64,000 nt of DNA from contig NC_089275.1 of assembly GCF_963678975.1 (NCBI RefSeq), positions 17,496,220 through 17,560,219 on the forward strand, written 5' to 3'. The notes beneath the pieces were generated by a model, which was not told the origin of the DNA, searched no databases, and saw only the letters and a list, made by a program, of their open reading frames with translations. The position numbers and the translations under genes are program-made. Positions 1 through 11,900 of the stretch are shown one piece after another (the first letter of the stretch is position 1; the number at the start of each line of letters is the position of its first letter). Origin of the DNA: Dysidea avara (lineage: Eukaryota; Porifera; Demospongiae; Dictyoceratida; Dysideidae).

Positions 1-419
1 TAACTGTCTAACTCCAATGCCAACACATCCACTGTACATGCACGACACTTTGAATAGTTTACTATAATGTCAATAGTTCAGTCATAATTTGTGACCACTG
101 AGCAAAGACCGGCTGTTTTCGCAAAATTATATTTTGCCAAAAAACTGTATTGAAATACTGTACATAATATACACTGGGTAAAAATACGCATGCTATATGA
201 AAACTTTACACACACTTTAATCGTTTTCGTATGCACTGCTCATATTAATAAACCTATATACTACTGGATTTGCCTGTTTATGGAGTAAGAAAATGTTTCG
301 TGATCGCATAGCAGAGTTTACAGAGTTATGGGTGTTTATTTAAAACAACGTTCACCGTTGTCATTTCTTGGCCTTCTTCTTTGTCAACATGGAGCAGTAC
401 AGGGAAAGCATTATATTGA

Positions 420-690
420 GCCAAGTCCCATCTTCATAGCTTGTTTCAATCATGAGTTTATGATTGATTATCTAAGCGCATGTAATTTATTTCCCGTACT
501 GTTACTGCACAAATTGAGTTTATCACTGTTCCAACTGTCAAGCTCTATAACTCCAAGACCATTCATCATAAAAGACTGAAACTTTGGCTGTCCACTCTTT
601 TGTTACTATAGATTACAGAGATGCAATAAAATAGAATTCAAGGAATGTGCAAAAACAACCAGTTTTTGCTCAGCGAGTCACATTTTATTA
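420..690. repeat. Dispersed repeat, copy 1
   Basis: This stretch resembles 25370-25625 along most of its length: shared blocks include GAGCCAAGTCC, ATAACTCCA, CATCATAAAA and AGAATTCAAGGAATGT, in the same order and orientation. No long reading frame is shared, so it is a non-coding interspersed repeat of unknown class. The hAT-like element starting at 696 sits at its right end. Confidence 0.55.
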
Positions 691-695
691 TGCAT

Positions 696-1696
696 GGGTG
701 TAGGAACAGGGGGGGCCACAGGGGCCAGGGCCCCCCTAGTCTGTGGCCATGGATAGATAGAACAGGCCAGGGCCCCTCCAGTTTGCAGCAGGAATCATTT
801 TTACAGTAATGCACCATGTGAAACGTAATAATTATAGATCATTGGCCTACCTGGACGTTGATAACCTATGTTCCTTTCTCACCGATTAAAATGTTGATCC
901 TGGTTTATTTGAAATAATATTAGAGGCGCTTAAAGTGATAATAAGCTATGTCACCTCACGTGTAATTCGTGTTAGAAAATAATTAAAGAACTGTGCAGCT
1001 GCAGAGAGTTAACTTATGTCTCAGTCTCACTACCAGAAAACTCTGTCAGAATTAATTCGTAGTCGTGGTAGACCTATTTCAAAGAGTCCAGTTAGTGAAG
1101 GAGCTTCTAGCAGTTCCAGAGCGGTTCTAGCGGAGCGGGTAGTTTGTTCTAGCCCTGGCTCCCTAATAATGAACCTTTGATGGAGGAAGCTGAATCAGAG
1201 CATCCCACTTCCCAGAAGACTACGGATCTGCGAAGTAACGCAGAATGTAGCTAATACTCAGGGGGGAAGACGTTAATTCATTAATTCATCCCGCATAGCT
1301 ACAAGTAATTTATAACTTCTGGGGGGTATATATAACAACATGAAATTAGTTCAAGTAACAGCCTCTTATTAATTGTGTTTTGTGATGATCATATCATCAG
1401 TCCTGTCACGTCATTAACATGCATGGTAGCTATACAAGGTTGCTATAAGATTACTTATCTAGCATAACTGTGATTATGATTATTGGCTAAAATTGCCTCC
1501 AGATTCAACCTCATAGCACCTATTTTTCAAAATTTCCCTGGGGGGGGCATGCCCCCAGACCCCCCTAGAAGGAGAGCATGCTCTGAATGCGCTTCACGCA
1601 CTGTGCATGTACCCACAAGTAGCTACACCCTCCTCCGCCACTGCTTTAGTTACCAATAGTGGCCCCCCTATAGTTTTTTGCTTTGCTACGCCCCTG
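696..1696. mobile_element. hAT-like DNA transposon with 8-bp target duplication
   Basis: The element is bounded by perfect 8-bp direct repeats TTATGCAT at 688-695 and 1697-1704. The ends are imperfect inverted repeats: the left end holds a GTGTAGGAACAGGGG block followed by GGGGGGCCAC, and the reverse complement of the right end holds CAGGGGCGTAGCAA followed by GGGGGGCCAC. An 8-bp duplication is the usual hAT signature. The interior has a short plus-strand reading frame at 1016-1180 (54 residues beginning MSQSHYQKTLSELIRSRG, serine-rich). It could be a relic of transposase N-terminal sequence or chance. No transposase domain is visible, so the element is probably non-autonomous. Confidence 0.6.
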
Positions 1697-2211
1697 TTAT
1701 GCATCTATCAATGTTAAGCTCCACTACCCCAGTACGGGCAACGTCAGGCTTTGAAGTTTAAAATGTGGAGAATTTGAACAAGTGGTTAAAAGTTCCTACT
1801 TGAGACATGTTAAGCCCCGTGTCAAATCCCTTCTTATCCTTGTGTCAGGTGTGGGTATTTGACATAACAATTTATCCCCAGGTTGGAGAATTTGACTTTC
1901 AAACTGTCACAACCTCCCCATACAGGTGCATTATGAACTTTTGACTCAAATATTACACAAAAATTCAATGGAATATCATTGCCAGTCACGCTATAAAGCA
2001 TTCTATGATCATACATTCCATGGCATAGCTTTCAGCATGATGTAGCTATATGTATTAAAATTTTAATTTTCCGTCTTGCATAACAAAATTAGTCACGTAG
2101 TTACACTACCATAGGATAGTATAGATAACCTAGTCTCGTGCCCAGACCTTTTTATTATTTTTCTTTTTGAGTGGGGGACGAATTTCCCTCCAGACTATAT
2201 GATTCACTTAC

Positions 2212-2391
2212 TTTCTCTCCAGCTGACTGGTTGATATCAAAGATGCTAACATTAGCTCCTTCCTGTGCCAGTCGTTCTACAGTCGCTAGACCAATCCCTG
2301 AAGCTCCTCCAGTAACTATGGCCACCTTGCCATCAAACCTCTGCGTAGTTTGGTCTGTCCGTTTCCTCTTTGGCTCAGGACTTGCAGACAT
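2212..2391 (-). CDS. Short-chain dehydrogenase/reductase, first coding exon (partial gene)
   Basis: This is an NAD(P)-dependent oxidoreductase of the SDR superfamily; the substrate cannot be told. The exon encodes 60 residues from an ATG at 2391 and ends at a GTAAGT donor (2211-2206), phase 0. After a lysine/arginine-rich leader it shows the classical Rossmann start GKVAIVTGGASGIG (TGxxxGxG coenzyme loop) and, after the second strand, FDIN, where the aspartate suggests NAD(H) preference. The catalytic YxxxK and later strands are not in this exon. I could not find them between 1 and 2200, so the rest is probably beyond the left edge or in exons too short to see. It is on the same strand as the aldehyde dehydrogenases and downstream of them. 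Confidence 0.8.
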
Positions 2392-2935
2392 TTTCTTGTT
2401 ACATGCACACTCTATCCAGATGTGTACGAGTACTGATGCGTTCGAACTACACGGATTATAACACTACAACACAGAAACGTTAGCTTGTTTTCACGTACCA
2501 GCTCTACGATGCAGTTCAGTATGACCGGTTCTAAAATATTCGGTCACTTGAGGGGCGTGGCTTACTAGCACGTGCAATCTACCGTCTGCCACTGTATTAG
2601 CTTCGCTGTGGCGTCACCACCAACGCACAATAACTATTCAAGTAACAGGTGTTCCCATTTCAGCACCACCAATACTTCGTGAGGACCGAGTCATTACAAT
2701 TTTCTAGAGATATGTAATTTATGTACTCCTCACACATTTATAAAACGTTCTACACACATAAATCGTAAAACTGTTTTACACAAAATGTTACAAATTTCAT
2801 AATGTGCTTTAGTGAGATCCCAAGCTCTCTGATAATCACTGTGAGGATCACTGGAACTACAAAAAGAAAACCAAAAAATAATGCTAGCATTTATATTACC
2901 ACACATGCACATTACACGCACGCAGGCACACACAT

Positions 2936-3231
2936 TATTATTATTATTATTATCTACTTTACCAGTTAGGCACTGGAGGGTGCACACAGAAGGCAGAGCC
3001 TGTTCAAGGTGTTTACCCATAGCCTAGGAGCCTAAGCGAAAATCTTTGAGCTAAATATCCTGAAGTGAAACGGGACAAATACCTAGAAGGGCTGAAAAAA
3101 AGGCAACCCCATCGTGACTTGATCCGCAGGCCACCCAGATTCCGGCCAAGCACCACGCTTGGAGCCAACTTTGGGGAGGCCACCTAAGTAGGGAAATGTT
3201 GTTGTTATTATCTACTTTACCAGTTAGGCAC
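2936..3231 (-). repeat. SINE-like repeat with (TAA)n tail, tandem ends
   Basis: On the minus strand the block CCTAACTGGTAAAGTAGATA followed by AAT/AAC triplets occurs twice, ending near 3203 and near 2936. They bracket a 230-bp body. A 3' tail of TAA triplets, repeated after a second body, is how tandem SINE copies look. It lies immediately downstream of ALDH copy A exon 12, so a read-through reading of that exon would run into it (stop at 3217). Confidence 0.45.
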
Positions 3232-3261
3232 ATGCAAATACAGAGAACACCGATCACTTAC

Positions 3262-5874
3262 TTGTAGCACAATAGCGATCACTGCTACTGCTAAACAAGT
3301 CAATAGGATGTATGTTAAGAAACTTGATCCCTCCTTTACTTTGGGAACTAATAGCTTTTTACCCGTCTTAATATTTCCATCAGTGAATGGTGGGTATCGA
3401 ATTCTGTCAAGATAAAAATGTACACATGGACAAACAGATAAGCGATAACAGTAAAATGTATCTACAGACCTGTGAGATCTTCACACGCACGCACATACAC
3501 AAAGTACAATATTGTGGAATTACAGTGCTAGGCAGTAGGAAGAGCTTGGAAATAAACTTTGTAAAACAACTATACTTACAATAAACTACATATGATTAAA
3601 TTGCAACCATAACTTTATGTGCACATTGGTATACACAGTTGGGATTTACTTAAATTATTCACCATGGATTGGCAAAACCCAAGGTATAGTTTTAGCCTCA
3701 TTACACACTTGTACATACAAGTATGAAGGTATTTTAAATAAAGAAATGACAAACATCTACCCAATCATAAACAAATGCATGTAACATGCTTATCCTAGAG
3801 GTTACAGGAGCAAAACCAACTTACAAAAGTACCTGAACTCTCCATGAGCAGGTGAATAAGGTGGTGCATAGGTTTGATGTGAGACTTGTTTCTCTGAGTA
3901 ATCGCTTGATTAAAACCTATATATTATGGCATTTCTTTAGTATGCAATTTTTAAAAGATGATGCTTGATAAAAAATCATTTGAGCGAACTATGTGACTTT
4001 TTTTTTGTTGAGACAGTCCCATCTTATACAGCTTAACACACATATGTACTTCATCAGTGGTTCTGTTATTCCAGTGAAGGTTGAGTAGTAAGCCTTCTTG
4101 TGGGAGAATGTGTCAAATGTGAACTTGCCGTGATAGGCTCCCTGTCCACTGTGACCAACACCTCCAAATGGCAGAGTGCGTACTGTTAGAAAAAACACAT
4201 AACGTAAGTATTATTAACAAATCAACAATCTTGTTGGTGTGTTCACAAAGAGGTGTGAGTGCTTTATGTAACTTGGATGTTCCATCAATACAACAAAATG
4301 CTGGTTTGATATCAGGAGTATATGATGGGGAGGGAGAGTGTCGAACTGCACTATACGCTATGAATAATGAGCCCGTAAAGTGCTATGGCATTATTCAAAC
4401 GACTTGGTGATTTGTGTTGATTGGTGACTAGTTATAAGTGAAGTGGGTGCACTTTGTATATGTGACTACTGAGTGAAAAAATGGTGAACACCAAGCTAGG
4501 TTTCATCATGGTCGAGATTTCATTATTCAAGATTTCATCATGGTTGCCATCCCCTGTACTAGCAAAAGTGACACGTCTAAATGGAATTTCAGCCATTATG
4601 GACCACCTGACAAGGTGTTAAATTTGAGCAATCAACAGTGGTCAGGTTAAACAAGGGAATTAGTAAAACGCGGAATACGGAATAATGATAAGCAAAACTC
4701 ATCTTTTACAGATTGTACATATAGTTACATACTCTATAGCAATCATACTTTATTTACACCTTGCAACAGCTCTGCATGACACGCCATGGTGATGGATTGC
4801 TAAACAGCAGCTGGGCAAGCATTAAAAGGGACGAACGAGCACACAACACCAACGATCTACCTTCTAAACTTACTTATCTATACTCCTTAGTTGATATAGC
4901 TACAAAACGCCAAGACCTAGATCTATTCTTAGGTTAAACCAGCTGCCCTTCCTGTCCATACGACCGAATTTATTAGAGTCACACTAGAGTTCAGTAGGGA
5001 AGTCCAGTGGTTGTGTGTCTTTAAATGGATTTCAAAACTCTAGGTTTGAATCAAGAGTAAGTTAGCGAAGGTAGATCGTTCTAGGATGATTGGTTGTGTG
5101 CTTGTCCCATTTAATGCTCGCCAGCTGCTGTTCTATCCATCGCCGTGGTGTGCCATGCAAAGCTGTATAAAGTATGATTACTATAGAGCATGTAACTATT
5201 TGTACAATCTGCAAAATAAGTTTTGCTTATTTCGTTATTCCGCAATTCCGTGTTTTACTAATTTCCAAGAAACAAGGGTATACAGGCTATTTTATGGGCT
5301 CAATTTTCACACTCTACAGCGAAGTTCAACACTCTCCCTCCCCATTATATACTCTTGTTGATATTGATAATGTCTTTATACCATCACGTGTTTTGACATA
5401 GAACACTACGGCAACAGTTATCTTAAAAGTTAGGAGAACTTCGCATGCAAGTACATAAGCAACATACTGCTCTCATGCCTCCATCATACATGCCTAGAAG
5501 TAAATGTGTTGTAGTATGTAAATAAGTACCCAGCAGTGAAATACAGTAACTGTATACAAGCAAATTAATCTGTTTTCCAAAGCTAGATATGTATGATTGC
5601 CATATTAGAGTATTTCAGTCATATTAGAGTATTTCAGGCAACTGTATATTTTCGTGCAAACTTGCCAGCTTTCTGTCATTCAGCATACTGTATAACCTGC
5701 ACCCGTTACATTTGATTATGCTCAACATATGCTGTGAGCCTACTAAATCCCAGTTAGCTATCATACACAGCAATGATAACAAATAGCTTTGAGTGATTAC
5801 TGATCAGCACCAGAGTAGATCAATAGGCCATACTGGTTACTCTTAAAACACATCTGACTATTGGTGGAATACCA

Positions 5875-5917
<43 letters not shown>

Positions 5918-8900
5918 TATTTTTACCAGCAAAATGAACTATAACATCATTGAAACTGATAGCTCCAGATGAGGTACGAGTAGTTAGTTTCTCCTTCACT
6001 GACTTGTCACTGGTAAATGCACACAGTGACAACGGTTTTTCCCTAATGGAACATTACCAACACATGGATTAAATACTCAAGTATGACACACAGGACAGTA
6101 CAGGTGTATTGTATACAATAAGGTTTACTGCACATGTGGTAACAGTAAGCTATCTCTTTGTAAACAACAAATCAATGTATGTGTATAACAGTAAAGTTTT
6201 GGCTACTAGCAGATTTGGCTGATACTTTTTCACATCTCTACAGTTCTACTATAAGTCCACTTGTACTATTGTACCTACCCATCATTGATCAGATCAATAG
6301 CATCATCAATATTGTCAATACAAATGATCGGTAGAATGGGACCAAATATCTGTTGCAAAATAACACAAAAAACGTAGAAAAAAATAGATTACAGTACAAC
6401 CAGGTACATCACACATGTAAAGTGTACTATGTAAACAATTTGTTTTCTACATGTGCTCAATTCTGTTGTACACACTAAAGGTAATGGATATAACATACTT
6501 ACACACCTCATCTTGCATTATTGTGTCATCAGGTTTCACATCAGTGATGATGGTGGGCGCTATATAGAGATCGTCCCTGTCTGATTCTGATTTCCCTCCT
6601 AGTACTACATTACCACTACCATCGAGTAGTGCGTGAACACGACTAGAAATAGTAACACAACATGTACATGAACTACAACTGCAGTTAGCTCACTATGTGT
6701 GTAGTACATGTATAGGCTATTTGAAGACGATAAATCGTCAAGGTGGCCAAATAACCACCAACTTTGAGCTTTGAAAAAGGGAATAATGTCAGGATTTACG
6801 GAAGACTGAGTGTAGAACATGAGTCGAAAATAAAATGATACAATTCGGACCATTTAAAAGTATTTAATTTCTTGCAAGAGAAATGGCAATTTAGTGCATT
6901 CATGAATTATTTTGCTATTCAGTAATTACATTGCTATGCACTACTAAGGAAGTGTAACTCCAACAAACCACCTTAAAGAAGTATCTTTTCAACTGTGTTA
7001 CGGTGTGTCTATCACATCTTATAATGGATTTTTCTAGGGGTCAAAGGGGGAATTTGCCCCCCCCCCCCCCCCTGAACTCTGCCTCAACCAGCCCAATGAT
7101 GAAACAATGATAAATTGATTTGAAATCATAAAATTTAGTCGATGGCTAGCTAGCTACAATAAAACAAATTTAGCCTAATTTAAGTTCTGCCGCCCCTCAA
7201 TTTCTGAAAAACTCGGATTGCCCCCCCCCCCCCCCCCTGAATTTATTTTCTACAAAAATCCTTGTAATCGCCTAGACAAATTCATTTTTTTTGCTCACTC
7301 ATACAGCCCATTGTGAAAGGCATTCGTAACATCTTCAGCAATTTGTTTCACCTGTATTTCGTAACAACCTGCTGCCTACTTGGAAGGTTAATACTGGTGC
7401 TGTACAATGCCTTAATTTCTCAAATACAGGCTGATTTTAACACAATTGTATTTTGCTCACGTGGGTGGAAGGACAAACATACAATTTTTCCAAAACAATT
7501 ACAGTAACCAGGTGCACGCCCCGCAGCCGGATTTTGGCCAGCTGCCGGGGGAAATGTACCCACCCATCCAAGCTCTTAACATCAGTACTGTATGTCAGTG
7601 CAGATAAAACACACACACACTACACTTGCACAAAGACAGATACGAGACTTACTCAAACTGTCGTGCATTAATCATCCGACTATAATCCTTTGACTCTTTG
7701 GGATTCTAAACCATTAACATATGCAACAATACAAACAGAAAGACAATAGTTACTCACCTCTCCATAAAACTGTTTCACAGCTGTCTTTATGCTAGTGACC
7801 AGCTCATCCCTGATTGACTGGTTACACAGGATATAGTCCGGTGCCAAACAGGTTTGACCACAATTCACATACTTTCCCCAGGCAATACGCTTGCCGGCAA
7901 CTTTGATGTTAGCTGAACTATCCACTACACATGGACTGGAAAAACAGCAAAATTGAAACGACCATATACAGGTATTTTATGCGTAAGTACTTTACATATA
8001 TCTATAAATCTCAGGCTGAGACTCAATAACAGTACTTCAGGGGAATACAATAAGCACATCTTGAGTTAAGTATGTACCATCAGTCACCCAACAATCAACA
8101 CATGTGGCACTGACACTACAAAGTTTGTATAAACTTGCCATAGGACTACAAAGTAAAAAAAATAAAAAAACTATCTTTAGTGCTAAATTATGTACTGTTA
8201 GACAGCAAATTTTGATGGAAGGATAAGTTTACAAATCTACAATTCATCGGAATTAAACATTGATGAATATCAATAAACAGTAATCTCACTTCTTTCCTCC
8301 CAATTCCAAGGTTACTGGTGTCAGGTGTTCAGCAGCAGCCCTCATGATGATCTTTCCCACTCCACTACTACCAGTATAAATGATGTGATCAAACCTCTCC
8401 TTAAGTACTGCCTGGCATAATGGTACACCTCCACCAGCGACCATGTAACAGTCCTAGTTCGTAGCACAGTTGACAGTACAGTATATGGTGAAGTGTGTGC
8501 TATAGACACAAGTAGGTGTAAGTACATTGGCATAACAGTCCACCTAAAATGAGACCGGATTGGCAAAAAGATACCTTTTACATGCCAACAAACAATTGTT
8601 ATTACAATCTAGGATTTAGATTTTTCATGCAGCAAATACTGTAGCTTTATTTATGATAATTAAATGCAGTGATAAAAGGTTATGAGTTTCAAAGTTCAAA
8701 AAATGGGTTAAATTTAAAGAAATTTTGTGTGTGAAAAAATTATATCATGTTGCAAATTTATATTTCAGAAGGCTCAGTCTCACATATCAATGGTGCTTGG
8801 CCGTATTCCAAATATTTACAGCTTGTTGGTAGTACAATTCTATAAAGCGTATACCGGAAACTAATTGCACATGTGTAAAACCACCATGTAAGTACCCAAC

Positions 8901-11900
8901 TGCATGGTCACACTACGACCCTTTTTCAAGCTCACCGTAGTTTGTTGGTTGTTTTTAATATCGTCTTCGATATGGGTAGTGAAATTTTAGCACAGCTAAA
9001 GAAGTTATCTGATGGAATGGCGTTGATACGCCAAGACGTCGACGCGCTGAAACGTGAGAGCTCGTTTCAGCCTTGCACCTCTGAGGAGGTTGTCGACGAT
9101 AGAGGAGGGGATGATACGACAGACGATTCTGTCCAACCCTCTGGCCAGCCACTTGCTAACAGCAGTGGTGGCCTAGCGGCCCAGGATACTACTGCCCTCA
9201 ACCAGGGCTCCTTGTGGGCCGAGGAGATGGATGTCCGTGACCCACTGTTGGATGATGACTTGCCAACTAAGGGAGCAGTTCCCATCAATGTTGTTCCAGT
9301 GACCGAACGGATTGATAAGTTCCTAAATGAAGCATTCACTCTCAAGATGACGGGAGCTGACAGGCGATTTCTACGTAGTCTCTACACGCTGCCGCAAAAC
9401 CAGCTAACAAGAACCCATTCCTTGACACGATGATGGCGTCCGAGTGTTCCAGAGCTTCCAAATCGACGGACCGCTCATTATACATGCTACAAGGACTTAT
9501 CCTAGAAGCCATCGGACCGCTCAGCCAGCTCCTAGAGGCAGTGAACAATCCTAACCCTCAACTGACAATGGATCAGATATGGGATGCTGTCGAGACAGCC
9601 ATCACCCTTCTTGCTAACGCCTCCAACAAGACATCACTGATGAGGAGGACTAAAATCCTGGAGGAATACAATAAGGAACTGGTGTCCTTTGCTGCTGCCC
9701 AGGAGAGAGATTGGGCAAGTGCAGCCCTTTGCCTTTTTGGGCCAAATTTCCTAAAAGAAGCTGCGGACTATCTGCAGAATCTCCAGCTGATCCGGAAAGT
9801 AAAGCAGCCACCCCAGGGTTTTCGGCACCCCCCCCCCCCTGGAGTCAGCAAGGGGGGGGGGCAAAGCCTCACAGTCATGGAAACAAACCCCATACTCTCG
9901 CCCAGCCAATCAGAAGGTTCACCCCTCAGGAAGGAGGACCTTCCAGAAGAAGAAATGACTAGACTCAACAATTTGTAAGCACAATGTTTTGATGCTGTCA
10001 AATTCAATTGTTGTTTTGAATCCTATGTTGGTCAAAGCAAAGGGCATGGGGTTCATCTTGCCAGCTCAAACAGAGAGTTTGTTGCAGGTGGCAGGCAGAT
10101 TAGCTCTCTTTATCAACACCTGGAAGGTGTTTACGAAGGACTATTGGGTTTTACAGACTGTCAAAAGATTTCAAATTCCCTTTGTTGGGCAACCTGTTCA
10201 GGAAAGGAAACCAGGAGTGGCTTCCTTCCCATCAGAGCAACTAGCTCAAATGCAGGAAGAAGTCTCTTCCCTGTTGGAGAAAGGGGCAATAATTGTGGTA
10301 GACAGTCACACCCCTCAGACAGGGTTCTACTCTGTTCTGTTCCTGGAAGAATGGGCAAATGAGACCAGTTATCAACCTCAAAGCCCTCAACCAGTGGGTA
10401 GAAATCCCTCATTTCAAAATGGAAGGTCTAACCACCCTCCGAGACCTTTTGAGGCAGGGAGATTGGTTAGTAAAAGTAGACTTAAAAGATGCATACCTCA
10501 CAGTACCAGTGCATCCGGACCATCAATGCTACCTTCGTTTCAGCGTAGAGGGAGTTTACCTGTCTCCCATTCGGGCTGGCATGTGCCCCGTGGGCCTTCA
10601 CCAAGGTAATGAAAGCTGTGGTGACCTTGCTCAGATCATGGGGGACAAGGATAATAATCTACATAGACGACATCTTGATCATGTCAGAGTCTGCAGTGTC
10701 AGCAGCACAGTACTTAGAGGTGTTAATTCACATATTACAATGTCTAGGGTTCATCATCAACACCGAGAAATCGGTAATGACTCCAACTCAGGAGATAGAA
10801 TTCCTGGGCATGAGGGTGAACACCAATACCCTGCTAGTCAGCCTCCCAGCAGACAAGGTGAAACAGATTCGGGAGGAGATGGTCAGAATAGCCAACATGA
10901 CCTCCTTGTCAGCCCGACTCCTGTCTCATTTTCTGGGGAAACTCAGCGCAGCTACTCAAGCTATTCCACCAGCCCCACTGTTCTACCGTTGCTTACAGAG
11001 AGACTTACAAACAGCCCTAGCAGACAACAATCAGAACTACGAGGCTCTCCTATCCCTCTCGCAAGCCTCCCTAGAAGAGCTCTACTGGTGGAGAGAACAT
11101 CTATCCAGATGGAATGGGAAACCTCTCAGGCAGAAACCAGAGCAAGTGGCTATCAGCTCCGATGCTTCCCAGCTGGGCTGGGGAGTAGCTTGTGCAGAGA
11201 CACGCATAGGGGATGCCTGGTCTGCACAGGAACAAGCCATGCACATCAACTGCTTGGAGCTGCTAGCAGCCACACTTGCAGTGAAGACGTTCCTGAAGGA
11301 TGCTTCGGGCATCTCAGTACTTCTTCAGTTGGACAATACCACGGCGGTGGCTTACGGGGGCACAGTGTCGAGCCAGTTGACAGAACTGGCCAAGGAATTG
11401 TGGATGTGGGCTCTAGACAGGGAGATAGCCCTGTCAGCCCAGGAGTGTCCAACACCATAGCGGACATAGAATCCCGAACAGTCAGGGACAGATCAGACTG
11501 GATGCTCTGCCCACGCATTTTCTGAGTCATCGAGGAAGCATTCGGCCCTCTGGAGGTGGATCTATTTGCATCCAGACTAACATACCAGTTACCTCGCTTC
11601 TTCAGTTGGAGACCAGATCCTCTGGCAGAGGCAGTAGATGCATTCCAGCAGGATTGGAGCCCACTGAGGGGATTTGCCAATCCGCCTTGGTGCTTGATAG
11701 GCAGAATCCTGAGCCAAGCTCGTCAACAGCAAGCTCAACTGGTGCTAGTAGCACCAGTGTGGCAGGGTCAGACCTGGTACCCAGTACTTCTAGAGATGTT
11801 GTGGCATTTCCCCAGGCTGATTGCACCTATCCCATGCCTAATCCAGAGACCAACAGGCTCCCGGATGGAGATAATTCCTCAACTAGCTGTGTGGCCTGTC

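Noticed and set aside
328-579. 83-codon plus-strand open frame
   Set aside because: It lies inside a dispersed repeat whose other copy (25370-25625) does not keep the frame; no domain.
2171-2461. 96-codon plus-strand frame
   Set aside because: Antisense shadow of the dehydrogenase exon and its promoter region.
5086-5401. Overlapping plus-strand frames
   Set aside because: They lie mostly in the right arm of a foldback MITE and have no protein-like motif.
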